Shown here: piece by piece, positions 1 through 8,511 of the stretch
Layout of the letters: each line of letters starts with the position of its first letter
How positions within the stretch are numbered: position 1 is the stretch's first letter
NCBI GenBank assembly: GCA_041390625.1
Contig: JAWKPM010000006.1
Span: 1 to 64,000, forward strand
Reading direction: 5' to 3'
Origin: RBC038 sp041390625
Lineage (GTDB): Bacteria; Chloroflexota; Dehalococcoidia; UBA2979
DNA length: 64,000 bases
Notes under the pieces: generated by a model
Database searches by the model: none
Seen by the model: only the letters and a program-made list of their open reading frames with translations
What the model was told of the DNA's origin: nothing
Program-made: the position numbers and the translations under genes

Positions 1-2
1 CG

Positions 3-293
3 CTGCACCGCATGGCGTGGATGTCAGACCCGGTGATTCCGCCGCTCGACCTCGATGCTGCCGCCAACCAGTCGTTCTGGGGTTCGCGAAGCACCCGTGA
101 GCTGCTCGAGTGGCTCACCGAGCCGATCGCCGAGACGGTGGAGCTGCTGAAGGATCAGCCGGACGCCGCGTGGGGCCGCCCCGGCCTCTTCGTGGAGGGC
201 CGGCGCTCGATTCGCCAGCGCGCGCGAGAGAGCGCGGCGTTCTACGACGAGCGCATCGCAGAACTCGAGACGCTGCTGGCGGTCCGCGCCTAG
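3..293 (+). CDS. DinB-like four-helix protein, C-terminal part (5' end outside window)
   Basis: The reading frame is open to the left edge, so this is probably the 3' end of a longer gene; the first ATG (position 12) is not necessarily the start. The visible 90-odd residues look like the C-terminal half of a DinB/damage-inducible four-helix bundle: a helix around 'STRELLEWL', then the 'LPDAAW-R-G' type segment seen here as 'QPDAAWGRPG', then a last helix. No metal-binding His triad is visible. The gene faces the ricT-like gene, and a decayed hairpin repeat lies between them. Family assignment is tentative. Confidence 0.5.
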   Translation: MHRMAWMSDPVIPPLDLDAAANQSFWGSRSTRELLEWLTEPIAETVELLKDQPDAAWGRPGLFVEGRRSIRQRARESAAFYDERIAELETLLAVRA

Positions 294-318
294 CGGCGAC
301 CCCGAGCCCGAAGCGAGG

Positions 319-388
319 TCGGCCCTCCGGGCCGGCGGCCCGCCCGCCCACTCCTTCTGTGCGAGGGGCCTCGCCCCAGCGCTTCCCA
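319..388 (+). repeat. Hairpin repeat element, copy A (degenerate)
   Basis: This is a decayed copy of the interspersed element also seen near 8.3, 20.6-21.0 and 53.2 kb. It keeps the short middle hairpin (GGCCCTCCGGGCC, 321-333), the C-rich spacer CCCGCCCGCCCACTCCTTCT and an imperfect third hairpin around GCGAGGGGCCTCGCCCC. It sits between convergent genes, like the other copies. Confidence 0.65.
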
Positions 389-491
389 GGCGGTCCTAGA
401 TTCGCCGCGGCTGGTCGGGCGTTCGTTCAGAGCCCGACGGGTCATACCGTCACGCTCGGTCCGCCGTAGGAGGCGGCTTCAGCGCGGGACG

Positions 492-1610
492 CTAGTCCGA
501 GGCGCCGTTCGAGCCGTTTCCACCGCTCGAGCCGTCCGTGCCCTGTCCCTCGGCGCCCTCACCACCTCGACGGCGGCGGCGTCCGCCTCGGCGGCCGCGT
601 CGCCTCCGGCGGGGCTGACCGTCGGCGTCCGTGCCGTCGTCGGACGGGCCGGAGCGCTCGGACCGATCGTTCGAGCGCTCCGTGGCGGCGCCGACGGGCT
701 CGAGGACGGCGACGAGGTTGTCGTCGAGCTGGGCCTGGCGGCGTCGGATGGGCGCCTCGATCTGGGCCTCGAGCTCGGCGGGGCGCACCGCGGTGCCGAA
801 CTGGCCTCGGAGCTCGTCGGTCGACATCTCGACGATCTCGCCGCTGCTCTCGAAGCGGAGGCGCGCCACGCCTCGGAGCAGGTTGATGCTGAGGACGCGG
901 GCGCGGCCGATGGGGGTGGTGACGTTCTTGCCGACCTTCGGGAGGCCGCCGCGGAGCTCGCGGTACTGCTCGACCTCGAATGAGAGGCAGCAGAGGAGAC
1001 GGCCGCAGACGCCCGAGATCTTCGTGGGGTTCGGTGCGAGGTCCTGATCCTTCGCCATCTTGATCGAGATCGCGGGGAACTCGGTCTGCCACGTCGCGCA
1101 GCAGAGCGCGCGGCCGCAGACGCCGAGGCCGCCGGCGGCCTTCGCACGGTCGCGGTCGCCGACCTGATCCACCTCGACGTCGCACTCGAGCAGCTCGCCG
1201 CTCTGGCGGCGCAGCCAGTCGTAGTCGACGCGCTCACTGGCGGCGAAGGTCAGGCTGGCGTGCTCCCTCGCGAGGTCGTACTCGAGCGAGGCGACGCGGA
1301 TGCGAGGGTCCGACCGCGTCGCCAGGGCCTGCGCGCGGCCGAGGTCCTCGCGCGCGCGGTCGCGGTTCTCCCGCCACGCCTCGATGTCGGCCTCGGTGGC
1401 GAGGCGGTCGATGACGCGCCAGGGGCCTCGGTGCTCGGAGGCGAGCACCTGGTCCGGCGCGATCACCACCCAGCCGAGGCGCTCGCCGCGGTCCGTGCGG
1501 ACGACGACGTAGTCGCCGACGCCGAGCAGCAGCTCGCCGGGGCGGCAGTAGGAGACGGGCCCGGCCTCGATGAAGCGAATGCCGACCAAGGGGTCTGGGG
1601 TGTCTGGCAT
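492..1610 (-). CDS. PSP1 domain protein, RicT/YaaT-like
   Basis: The protein has the PSP1 C-terminal domain in its first 270 residues. It shows the RicT-type paired cysteine motifs: C165, C170, C171 in 'VCGRALCC' and C202, C207, C208 in 'VCGRLLCC'. In Bacillus, RicT is part of the RicA/F/T Fe-S complex that affects RNA maturation by RNase Y; the same role here is inference. It lies 19 bp downstream of holB, an order also found in Bacillus (holB-yaaT), which supports the call. The last 50 residues are an unusual Arg/Gly-rich basic tail ending in a Ser/Gly/Asn stretch. The tail is not part of the core family and may bind nucleic acid. Confidence 0.88.
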   Translation of the reverse strand: MPDTPDPLVGIRFIEAGPVSYCRPGELLLGVGDYVVVRTDRGERLGWVVIAPDQVLASEHRGPWRVIDRLATEADIEAWRENRDRAREDLGRAQALATRSDPRIRVASLEYDLAREHASLTFAASERVDYDWLRRQSGELLECDVEVDQVGDRDRAKAAGGLGVCGRALCCATWQTEFPAISIKMAKDQDLAPNPTKISGVCGRLLCCLSFEVEQYRELRGGLPKVGKNVTTPIGRARVLSINLLRGVARLRFESSGEIVEMSTDELRGQFGTAVRPAELEAQIEAPIRRRQAQLDDNLVAVLEPVGAATERSNDRSERSGPSDDGTDADGQPRRRRRGRRGGRRRRRGGEGAEGQGTDGSSGGNGSNGASD

Positions 1611-1629
1611 GGCGTACCGCCCGGCGCCA

Positions 1630-2766
1630 TCAGGCGCTCGAGCGGTCCTCCTCCCTGCGGTCGTCGCCGGCCGCCTGCTCCCGCGCCGGCAGCAGCGGGA
1701 GGTCGAGCATCATGACCTCCAGCGCCAGCTGCGGGTTCGTGTTGTCCAAGAGGTGCTCGCGTGCGGTCTGCACCGCGCTCAACGCGCGAGCGGCCTCGGC
1801 GGGGGTGCATCGAATGGAATCGGCCTCGGTGGTGGCGCGCTCGAGGCCGGCGGCGGCGTGGAGCGCCTCGCGCCAGACGTCGCGCCAGACATCGAGGCCG
1901 GCGATGACGGACTCGCGCTCCTTGAACCAGCGCTGGGACATCGTCTGGGCCATGTCGAGGCGCTCGTTGCGGGTCGACGACGCGGCCTCGAGGGCCTCGG
2001 CGGCGGCGGTCTCGCGGAGCATGCGGAGCGAGGGGTCGCGCAGCAGCTCGAGGGCGCGCCCGAAGCGGCCGTGGGCGAGGCGTGCGACCTCGTCGCGCTC
2101 GAACGGGTCGAGGGGGGCGGAGCCGGCCTCGGCTTCGACCTGATCGAGTGCGGCAGCGAGGGCCGCGGCGGAGAGCGGGCGGAGCACGATCTCCTGGCAG
2201 CGCGAGCGGACGGTCGGCAGCAGCTCCAGCACGTCGGTGGCGAGCAGCACGAGGGTGGCGGTCGCCGGCGGCTCCTCGAGGAGCTTCAGCAGCGCGTGCG
2301 CGGCCTCGGTCTGGAGGTCGTCGGCGGTATCGATGATGAAGATGCGGCGTCGCGAAGAGGTCGGCGCGAGGCTGGCCACGCGCTCGAGGCGGCGCACCTG
2401 GCAGATGCGGATGCGGGTGGAGCCGTCGGCCTGGTGGTCGCGGTGCTCGCGCACGTCGCAGACACCGCCGATGGTGATGCGCTCGACGTCGGGCCACGCC
2501 CCGGCCTCGATGAGGCGGCAGGGGCGGCACTCGCCACAGGGCTCGGGTCCATCGCCGTCATTGGTGGGCGACTCGCAGTCGAGGGCGCGCGCCAGGCGTC
2601 GGGCGAGCGTGGCGCGTCCGGAGCCGTGCGGGCCGATGAACAGGTAGGCGTGCGCGAGGCGATCGGCCTCGATGGCGCTGCGCAGCGCACGGACGGCGTG
2701 CTCCTGGCCGACGACGCCCCACGGCGCGGAGGCCACGGTGGCCGTCGCGGGCGCGGCGGTGGTCAT
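1630..2766 (-). CDS. holB: DNA polymerase III subunit delta'
   Basis: This is a clamp-loader AAA+ subunit of about 378 residues. Residues 45-52 (GPHGSGRA) form the Walker A loop. C64, C77, C80 and C83 match the zinc module of delta'/gamma subunits. The region around 'LLKLLEEPP' is the usual signature that distinguishes DnaX/HolB proteins. The ATG overlaps the lysA stop as TGATG, so lysA-holB-ricT form a translationally coupled minus-strand operon. The C-terminal collar domain is poorly conserved, as normal for HolB. The product loads the sliding clamp at the replication fork. Confidence 0.92.
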   Translation of the reverse strand: MTTAAPATATVASAPWGVVGQEHAVRALRSAIEADRLAHAYLFIGPHGSGRATLARRLARALDCESPTNDGDGPEPCGECRPCRLIEAGAWPDVERITIGGVCDVREHRDHQADGSTRIRICQVRRLERVASLAPTSSRRRIFIIDTADDLQTEAAHALLKLLEEPPATATLVLLATDVLELLPTVRSRCQEIVLRPLSAAALAAALDQVEAEAGSAPLDPFERDEVARLAHGRFGRALELLRDPSLRMLRETAAAEALEAASSTRNERLDMAQTMSQRWFKERESVIAGLDVWRDVWREALHAAAGLERATTEADSIRCTPAEAARALSAVQTAREHLLDNTNPQLALEVMMLDLPLLPAREQAAGDDRREEDRSSA

Positions 2767-4109
2767 CAGTCGACGTCCAGCGCCATCAGGTCCTCGGCGG
2801 TCTCGCGGCGGCGAAGGAGGCGGGCCTCCCCGTCCTCGACGAGGACGATGGCGGGGCGATAGGCGAGGTTGTAGTTCGAGGACATCGCCAGCTGGTAGGC
2901 ACCGGCGGCCGGGATGGCGAGCAGCTCGCCCTCCTGCAGCCGCGGCAGCTCGGCGTCGCGAATCAGCACGTCGCCCGACTCGCAGTACTTGCCGGCGATG
3001 GTCACGGTCTCCTCGATGGTGGCCAGCGGGCGCTCGGCGGAGAGCGCCTCGTAACGCGAGCCGTACATCGCGGGGCGGATGTTGTCCGCCATGCCGCCGT
3101 CGACCGAGACGAAGGTGCGGATGCCCGGCACCTCCTTGCGCGCTCCGACGCGGTAGAGCGCGACCCCGGCGCGGCCCACGATGGAGCGCCCCGGCTCGAT
3201 GGTGACGTGTGGCATCGAGAAGCCGCGCGCGTCGGCCTCGCGGCGGAGGGTGCCGAAGATGGTGCGGGCGTAGGCGGCGAGGGCGGGCACGTCGTCCTCG
3301 TCGCGGTAGGCGACGGCGAAGCCGCCGCCGGGCGAGAACTCCGCCACCTCGACGCCGAGGTCGTCCTTCAGGTGGGCGATGAACTCGGCGAGGAGCTCGG
3401 TGGCGAGCTCATAGGGCTCGAGCTCGAAGATCGGGCTGCCGAGGTGCATGTGCAGGCCTCGGAAGTCGAGGTGGGGCGCGTCGACGATGGCGCGCACGGC
3501 GGCCTCGGCGGCGCCGGTCACGATCGGGAGGCCGAACTTCGAGTCGAGGATGCCGGTGGTCGTCTTCTCGTGCGTGTGGCCGTCGACGCCGGGCGAGACG
3601 CGCACCAGGACGCGCTGCGTCGTATTCGCCTCGGAAGCGGCCTGCTCGACGAGTCGGACCTCGCCGAGGTTGTCGATCACGACGTGACCGACGCCGACCT
3701 GCGCGGCGAGGCGGAGCTCGTCGAGGCTCTTGTTGTTGCCGTGGAAGTAGACACTCGACATATCCACACCGGCGGCGTGGAGGACGGCGATCTCGCCGCC
3801 GGAAACGGCGTCGAAGCCGAGGCCCTCGGAGGCGATGAGGCGGGCGAAGGGTCGGTTGAGGAACGCCTTCGAGGCGTAGAGAACGTCGGTCTCCGCGTGC
3901 TCGTCGCGAAACGCCTGCAGGTAGGCGTGGCACTGGGCGCGGATCGTGGCGGCGTCGTAGACGTAGAGGGGCGTGCCGAACTCGGAGGCGAGGGCGCGCG
4001 TGTCGCAGCCGCCCAGGGCAAGCGTGCCCTCGGATGTCAGTCCGGCGGACTCAGGCAGAACGTGTGCGAGCGGCAACGCTGCCGCCGCGGGAGTAGCCAC
4101 AGGATTCAC
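2766..4109 (-). CDS. lysA: Diaminopimelate decarboxylase
   Basis: This PLP enzyme of fold type III converts meso-diaminopimelate to L-lysine, the last step of lysine synthesis. K81 in 'YASKA' is the expected Schiff-base lysine. 'HLGSPI' (phosphate contact region) and 'CESGD' near the C terminus (active-site Cys and substrate contacts) are present. About 447 residues is normal, with a slightly long Ala-rich N terminus, so the true start may be a few codons downstream. The gene leads the lysA-holB-ricT operon. About 250 bp upstream holds the terminator of the next gene and probably the promoter. Confidence 0.95.
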   Translation of the reverse strand: MNPVATPAAAALPLAHVLPESAGLTSEGTLALGGCDTRALASEFGTPLYVYDAATIRAQCHAYLQAFRDEHAETDVLYASKAFLNRPFARLIASEGLGFDAVSGGEIAVLHAAGVDMSSVYFHGNNKSLDELRLAAQVGVGHVVIDNLGEVRLVEQAASEANTTQRVLVRVSPGVDGHTHEKTTTGILDSKFGLPIVTGAAEAAVRAIVDAPHLDFRGLHMHLGSPIFELEPYELATELLAEFIAHLKDDLGVEVAEFSPGGGFAVAYRDEDDVPALAAYARTIFGTLRREADARGFSMPHVTIEPGRSIVGRAGVALYRVGARKEVPGIRTFVSVDGGMADNIRPAMYGSRYEALSAERPLATIEETVTIAGKYCESGDVLIRDAELPRLQEGELLAIPAAGAYQLAMSSNYNLAYRPAIVLVEDGEARLLRRRETAEDLMALDVD

Positions 4110-4291
4110 CCCGCACGGCGGAGTGCAGTCAGTTTCGGTACCGGGCCGGATGCACGACGACTCGCGCGCAGAGCGAACCGGTGAATGTCGTGACGCCGCG
4201 CCTGCACTCTCGGCGGCGGCAGCTTCACCGAATTATTGCACGGACGCGCCGTGCGATACCAGCAGGGAAGCGGAGCGGGGACGGCACCAGC

Positions 4292-4326
4292 GCGGTGGCC
4301 TGCCAGGGAGGGCGGCAGGCCACCGC
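4292..4326 (-). terminator. Strong GC hairpin after the lipoprotein gene
   Basis: A perfect 13-bp inverted repeat (GCGGTGGCCTGCC, 4292-4304, against 4314-4326) has a 9-nt loop. It lies just downstream of the minus-strand lipoprotein gene. There is no clear U-tract, so it may act as a processing or Rho-assisted terminator. Confidence 0.65.
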
Positions 4327-4363
4327 GGGGTGCGCGGACTCGCGTGCGTGGTACCCGGAGGTG

Positions 4364-5302
4364 CTAGGCGCGCGTGACCACCGGGCAGTTCACGACGAGG
4401 TCGGTCTGGATGACGGTGAGACCTGCGTCGACGACCTCGGAAGCCGAGGTGATCGAGTTGGCCTCGTAGTCCTCCGCCACCTCGACGAGGTTCACGTTCC
4501 AGAAGGCGGAGTAGCCGTCCTCGCCCGGGAGGATGTCGATGATGTTGCGCTGGCCCTCGACGAAGATCGGGGCGCCGCTGGCGTCCATGCCGGTGATGAA
4601 GGCCCAGATCGGGATGGCGTTGGGCGGGTTGGGGCCGAAGTCGGGGTAGTAGACGTGCTGCCCCTCGTACCAGCCCATGGTGAGCTCCTCGCCGTTCTCG
4701 AGGGTGGAGCCGGCGGGGACGATCGGGCAGTTCACGAACAAGCCGGGCTTCACGATCTCGAGGTTCGCCGCGTCCAGGTCGGCCTTCGAGCGGATCGTGT
4801 CGGCCTCGTAGCCCTCCGGGACCATGACGAGGTTGACCTCCCAGAGGTCTGAGTAGCCGTCGACGCCCGGGACGGTGTCGACCACGTTGTGCTGGTGCTC
4901 GACGAACATCGGATTGCCGTCGGCGTCCATGCCGGTGATGAAGGCCCAGATCGGGGCCGGCGTGACGACCGCGCCGCTGGTGGGCGAGCGCATGCCGAAG
5001 TCGTAGTAGACGACGTCCTCGCCCTTCGCCCAGCCCTCGACGAGCGGGTAGTCGACGGCCGCGCCGAGGTCGAAGTCGGTGGCGTCGTCCATCATCTCGG
5101 CGGTGGGCGTGCCGGTCTCCATCATCGCCTCGGTAGGCGTGGCGGTCTCGGTCATGGCCTCGGTGGCGGTGGCGGTGGCATCGTCGCCATCGTCGTCCGA
5201 GCAGCCGATGAGGGCGGCGCCGACGAGGCCGAGTCCGCCGAGGCCGATGCCTCGGAGCAACATCCGGCGATTCGTCGTGCGATCGAGCAGTGGCGCAGTC
5301 AT
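4364..5302 (-). CDS. Predicted Tat-type lipoprotein with two tandem copies of one domain
   Basis: The N terminus has a twin arginine (RRMLLRG) before a Gly/Leu-rich hydrophobic stretch ending in a lipobox-like 'LIGC' (Cys34), so export as a lipoprotein is likely. A low-complexity Thr/Glu/Met linker follows. Two repeats of about 105 residues then occur (roughly 85-195 and 200-310). Each contains 'PIWAFITGMDA', 'DGYS-W-VNLV' and a closing 'VNCPIV/VNCPVV' with one Cys. The duplication is internal and clear. The function is unknown to me. The start has a good ribosome binding site (GAAGGGG). Confidence 0.8.
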   Translation of the reverse strand: MTAPLLDRTTNRRMLLRGIGLGGLGLVGAALIGCSDDDGDDATATATEAMTETATPTEAMMETGTPTAEMMDDATDFDLGAAVDYPLVEGWAKGEDVVYYDFGMRSPTSGAVVTPAPIWAFITGMDADGNPMFVEHQHNVVDTVPGVDGYSDLWEVNLVMVPEGYEADTIRSKADLDAANLEIVKPGLFVNCPIVPAGSTLENGEELTMGWYEGQHVYYPDFGPNPPNAIPIWAFITGMDASGAPIFVEGQRNIIDILPGEDGYSAFWNVNLVEVAEDYEANSITSASEVVDAGLTVIQTDLVVNCPVVTRA

Positions 5303-5429
5303 GTCATCCCCTTCGAGCGTCCGTGTTCGCTCATTCGAGGATGGCGCGGTGCGCGGGGCGAGGGATGACGTTCCTTACACGAACGATTGGTGCAATGACA
5401 CCGCAAGCCACGCAGACGGAGTTCGGTGG

Positions 5430-6497
5430 CTAGCGCGTGAGCGCCACCTTCCAGGCTCGATCCTCCTGCTCGACGGTGACGGCGCCCTGGCCGACGAGGC
5501 GGGCGATGTGAGCGCGGAGCTGGCCGCGGGCGGCGCGGCGGAGGCCGGGCTGGATCTCCGGGTAGAGGGCGCGCCGAATCTGGCCGTCCGTCTCGTAGCC
5601 GCGCTCGATGAGGTCGATGATCTGGCGGTCGCGGGCGCCTCGATGGTCGATCAGCTCCTTGATCTTCTCGTGGGTGGCACGGACGAGGGGGCCGTGGCCG
5701 GGCGCGAAGAGCGAGGCGTTGAGCTCGTCCATGCGTAGGAGGCTCTGGAGGTACTGCTCCATGTCGCCTCGGGGTGGCGGGCCGATGGCCGAGGTACCGA
5801 CACCGAGGACGTTGTCTCCGGTGAAGAGCAGCCCGAGCTCCTCCACCCAGTAGCAGTTGTGGCCGGCGGTGTGGCCGGGCGTGTGGACCGCGCGGACGGT
5901 CAGGCCGCCGACCTTCACGGTGTCGCCGTCGGCCATCGGGCGGTCGATGGGGGTGTTCATCGCCTCGTCGTGCCAGACGCGGGCGCGCTCGTTGATCTCG
6001 GCCTCGTCGGGGAGGTCCTCGTTGCTCTCGCTGGGGGTGTGGAGGAGCTCCTCGTCGATGGGGTTGATGGCGACCTCGGCCTTGAGCGCCTCGCGGAGCT
6101 TGCGACCGCCGGAGGAGTGGTCGAAGTGGTGGTGGGTGATGGCGATGGCGTGGACCTTCGCCTCGGGCAGCTCCTTCGCGAAGAACTCGGCGCGCGGCTG
6201 CACGGAGCCGTCGTCGCCGTAGCCGGCATCGATGAGCATCGCGTCGTTGCCGTCGCGGAGAATCCAGACGTTGGAGGTGGGGAAGGTGCGCGAGAACTGG
6301 CGCACGACCACGACGTGCTGGATGAGGTGGTCGTCGATGCGGTTGACGCGCGTGTCGACGGTCTCCTCGCCGCCGGCGGCCTTGGCCTGGGCCCTGCGGG
6401 CCTCGGCGCGGGCGGCGCGGGCCTCGGCGGCGGCGCGCTCGTCGCGGGCGTAGGTGAGCGCTCGCCAGCGCTTGGCGTCGTCGTCGAGCTTCGGCAT
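5430..6497 (-). CDS. MBL-fold metallo-hydrolase with C-terminal winged helix
   Basis: Residues 121-127 (THHHFDH) carry the HxHxDH zinc motif, and 'TPGHT' and 'GDN' supply the later metal ligands of the metallo-beta-lactamase fold. The C-terminal 80 residues look like the winged-helix domain of LACTB2-type hydrolases. A charged Ala/Arg-rich helix (residues 10-45) precedes the catalytic domain and may form a coiled coil. A GGAGG-type binding site supports the ATG start. The substrate cannot be named; hydrolysis of a thioester or phosphoester is typical. It is divergent from the mutY-like gene. Confidence 0.85.
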   Translation of the reverse strand: MPKLDDDAKRWRALTYARDERAAAEARAARAEARRAQAKAAGGEETVDTRVNRIDDHLIQHVVVVRQFSRTFPTSNVWILRDGNDAMLIDAGYGDDGSVQPRAEFFAKELPEAKVHAIAITHHHFDHSSGGRKLREALKAEVAINPIDEELLHTPSESNEDLPDEAEINERARVWHDEAMNTPIDRPMADGDTVKVGGLTVRAVHTPGHTAGHNCYWVEELGLLFTGDNVLGVGTSAIGPPPRGDMEQYLQSLLRMDELNASLFAPGHGPLVRATHEKIKELIDHRGARDRQIIDLIERGYETDGQIRRALYPEIQPGLRRAARGQLRAHIARLVGQGAVTVEQEDRAWKVALTR

Positions 6498-6578
6498 CGG
6501 GCAGCCTCCAGTGCGCGGGGGGATGATCGAGGCCGGGCGATCGAGCCGTCAAGCGGCAGGGGCCGCTAGGCTCGCTCG

Positions 6579-7553
6579 ATGGCCCGCTCGACGACCTCGG
6601 ATCTCGCTTCGACGCGCCTCGATGCTGCCGGGCTGACGCCTCAGCGGCTGGGGCGGATTCGATCGCGGCTGCTGGAGTGGTACGACGGGGCGCCCCAGGG
6701 TGGGGCGATGCAGGACTTCCCGTGGCGGACGGCGCGCGACCCCTACCTGGCGCTCGTGGCGGCGGTCTGTGCGCAGCAGACGCAGATGTCGCGCGTCCTC
6801 GAGATCTACGCGCGGTGGGTGGAGGCGTTCCCGGACCTGGAGACGGCCGCGGCGGCCTCGAATGCCGAGGTGCTGCGGGTGTGGGGTCGAGGTGGGTACC
6901 CGCGTCGCGCCCTCGCGATCCGCGATGCGGCGCGGATCGCGGTCGAGCAGCACGGGGGCGCGTTGCCTCGGGAGCCGGAGGCGCTGCTGGCGCTGCCGGG
7001 CGTCGGGCCGTTCACGGCGGCGATCGTGCGGTGCTTCGGATTCGGGGACGACGCGGTGGCGGTCGACACGAACATCGTGCGGGTGATCGGGCGCCTCGTG
7101 TTCGGGGATTTGCAGCCGGCGAAGGAGACCGCGCCTCGGGACATCGAGGCGGCGGCGGCGCGGCTGCTGCGGCCGGGGACGGCGGCGCGCTGGAATCCGG
7201 CGCTGATGGACTACGGCGCACGGGTGTGCCTGCCGCGGCCTCGATGTGGGGAGTGCGTGGTCGCCTCGATGTGCGCTGCGCGCCCGAGGTTCGAGGCGGG
7301 CGAGCGGGCGGAGCCGGTACGGGCGCAGCGTGCCTTCGACGGATCGGACCGGCAGTGGCGCGGCCGCATCCTCGAGCGGCTGCGGGAGTCGGGCGGGCCG
7401 TTTCACGTGAAACAGCTGGTCGCGGCGCTGGCCGCGGACGAGGGGGAGGCCGCGCGCGTGCGCGCCAACCTCGAGGCGCTAGTGCACGAAGGGCTGGCGT
7501 GGGTCGAGGGCGGGCGGTGCGGCCTCGGTGCGGCCGGTGACGGCGCGCGCTGA
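6579..7553 (+). CDS. MutY-like adenine DNA glycosylase with altered active site
   Basis: The protein has the HhH-GPD fold: 'FPWR' (47-50), 'AQQTQ' (65-69), 'LPGVG' (139-143), the catalytic Asp D163 in 'VDTN', and a [4Fe-4S] motif C217, C223, C226, C232. Two things are odd. The Glu aligned with E. coli MutY E37 is Ala62. The first cysteine spacing is C-X5-C where E. coli MutY has C-X6-C. The C terminus has a small winged-helix-like segment and no NUDIX domain, as in actinobacterial MutY. A TAGGCT box 6 nt before the ATG suggests a leaderless transcript. It may have altered substrate preference or be inactive. Confidence 0.8.
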   Translation: MARSTTSDLASTRLDAAGLTPQRLGRIRSRLLEWYDGAPQGGAMQDFPWRTARDPYLALVAAVCAQQTQMSRVLEIYARWVEAFPDLETAAAASNAEVLRVWGRGGYPRRALAIRDAARIAVEQHGGALPREPEALLALPGVGPFTAAIVRCFGFGDDAVAVDTNIVRVIGRLVFGDLQPAKETAPRDIEAAAARLLRPGTAARWNPALMDYGARVCLPRPRCGECVVASMCAARPRFEAGERAEPVRAQRAFDGSDRQWRGRILERLRESGGPFHVKQLVAALAADEGEAARVRANLEALVHEGLAWVEGGRCGLGAAGDGAR

Positions 7554-7588
7554 GCCGCTACGTTGGCGGTGCGGACGAGGAGGCGGCG

Positions 7589-8248
7589 ATGGCGGCGGAG
7601 CGGGTGTACGAGGACGAGGCGGTGGTGATCGAGCGGCTGGCGAACCTCGGGCCGCTGTCGAACAACGCGTACCTGCTGCGGGCGCGGGCGGGTGGCTCGG
7701 TGATCATCGTCGACGCGCCGGAAGGGAGCGAGGCGATCCTCGAGGCGCTGGGCGACGCGAACGCGGCCGGCGTCATCCTCACGCACTCGCATCGGGACCA
7801 CTGGGGCGGGCACGAGGTGCTGCGTGGGCGGATCGCGGGGCCGTTCTTCGCCTCGACGGCCGAGGTGAACCTCGACGCGGTCGAGGGGAGCGGGCTCGTT
7901 GTGCGCCTCGATGACGGGGAGCCGTTCACGTTCGACGGCGTGCCGGTGCAGATCATCCACACGCCGGGGCACACGCCGGGCTCGATGTGCCTGCGTGTGG
8001 GCGGGGCGCTGCTGACGGGGGACACGCTGTTTCCCGGCGGGCCCGGTTACTCGCGGAGCCACGAGGCGCTGCTCGAGGAGATTGAGTCGATCACGACTCG
8101 GCTGTATCCACTCGGGGATGAGCTGCTGGTGCTGCCGGGTCATGGCGACTCGACGACCGTCGGGGCGTCGAAGGCGGAGTACGCGGTCTTCGCCTCGAAG
8201 GAGCATGCGCCGGACCTCAAGGGCGACGTGCTCTGGGCTGAGTCCTAG
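7589..8248 (+). CDS. MBL-fold metallo-hydrolase, glyoxalase II-like
   Basis: This is a short, single-domain MBL protein (219 residues) with the zinc motif THSHRDH (H66, H68, D70, H71), followed by 'HTPGHTPGS' and 'GDTLFPGG', which provide the later His and Asp ligands. The size and motifs are those of glyoxalase II/YcbL-type hydrolases acting on thioesters, but the exact substrate is not predictable. The ATG has a GAGGAGG site. It follows the mutY-like gene after 35 bp and ends at a copy of the hairpin repeat, which starts at the base after the TAG. Confidence 0.82.
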   Translation: MAAERVYEDEAVVIERLANLGPLSNNAYLLRARAGGSVIIVDAPEGSEAILEALGDANAAGVILTHSHRDHWGGHEVLRGRIAGPFFASTAEVNLDAVEGSGLVVRLDDGEPFTFDGVPVQIIHTPGHTPGSMCLRVGGALLTGDTLFPGGPGYSRSHEALLEEIESITTRLYPLGDELLVLPGHGDSTTVGASKAEYAVFASKEHAPDLKGDVLWAES

Positions 8249-8370
8249 GGGTTCGTTCGTCGGAGGGAGCGCGGCTGCGCCGCGCTCGGTCGACAGCCCT
8301 CCGGGCTGGCTGGCCCGCCCGCCCACCCTTTCTCAAGCGAGGGGCTTCGCCCCTCGCGCTCCCCTCGGAT
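8249..8370 (+). repeat. Hairpin repeat element, copy B
   Basis: The element starts directly after the TAG stop with GGGGTTCGT, as copy C1 does. Three hairpins follow: AGCGCGGC/GCCGCGCT (8268-8286), AGCCCTCCGGGCT (8295-8307), then a CCCGCCCGCCCACCCTTTCT spacer and GCGAGGGGCTTCGCCCCTCGC. It ends with GCTCCCCTCG. The remaining 140 bp before the next gene shows nothing else I can name. Confidence 0.8.
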
Positions 8371-8511
8371 GCTTGTCCCGACCTCGCTGAGCCTTGTGAT
8401 GCTTCGGGGAAGTGGCCGGGAGCACGCTTCGCGTCGCCTCGCTGTTGGGCCGTGCCTCGATGTTGTGCCGGGACGCGGAACGGCGAAGCCGGGGTGCGAC
8501 GGCGGCTCGGG

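Noticed and set aside
5430..8248. The two MBL-fold proteins and the APH-family protein as antibiotic resistance genes
   Set aside because: They belong to broad hydrolase and kinase families. The zinc motifs and context are those of housekeeping hydrolases, and nothing points to beta-lactam or aminoglycoside substrates.
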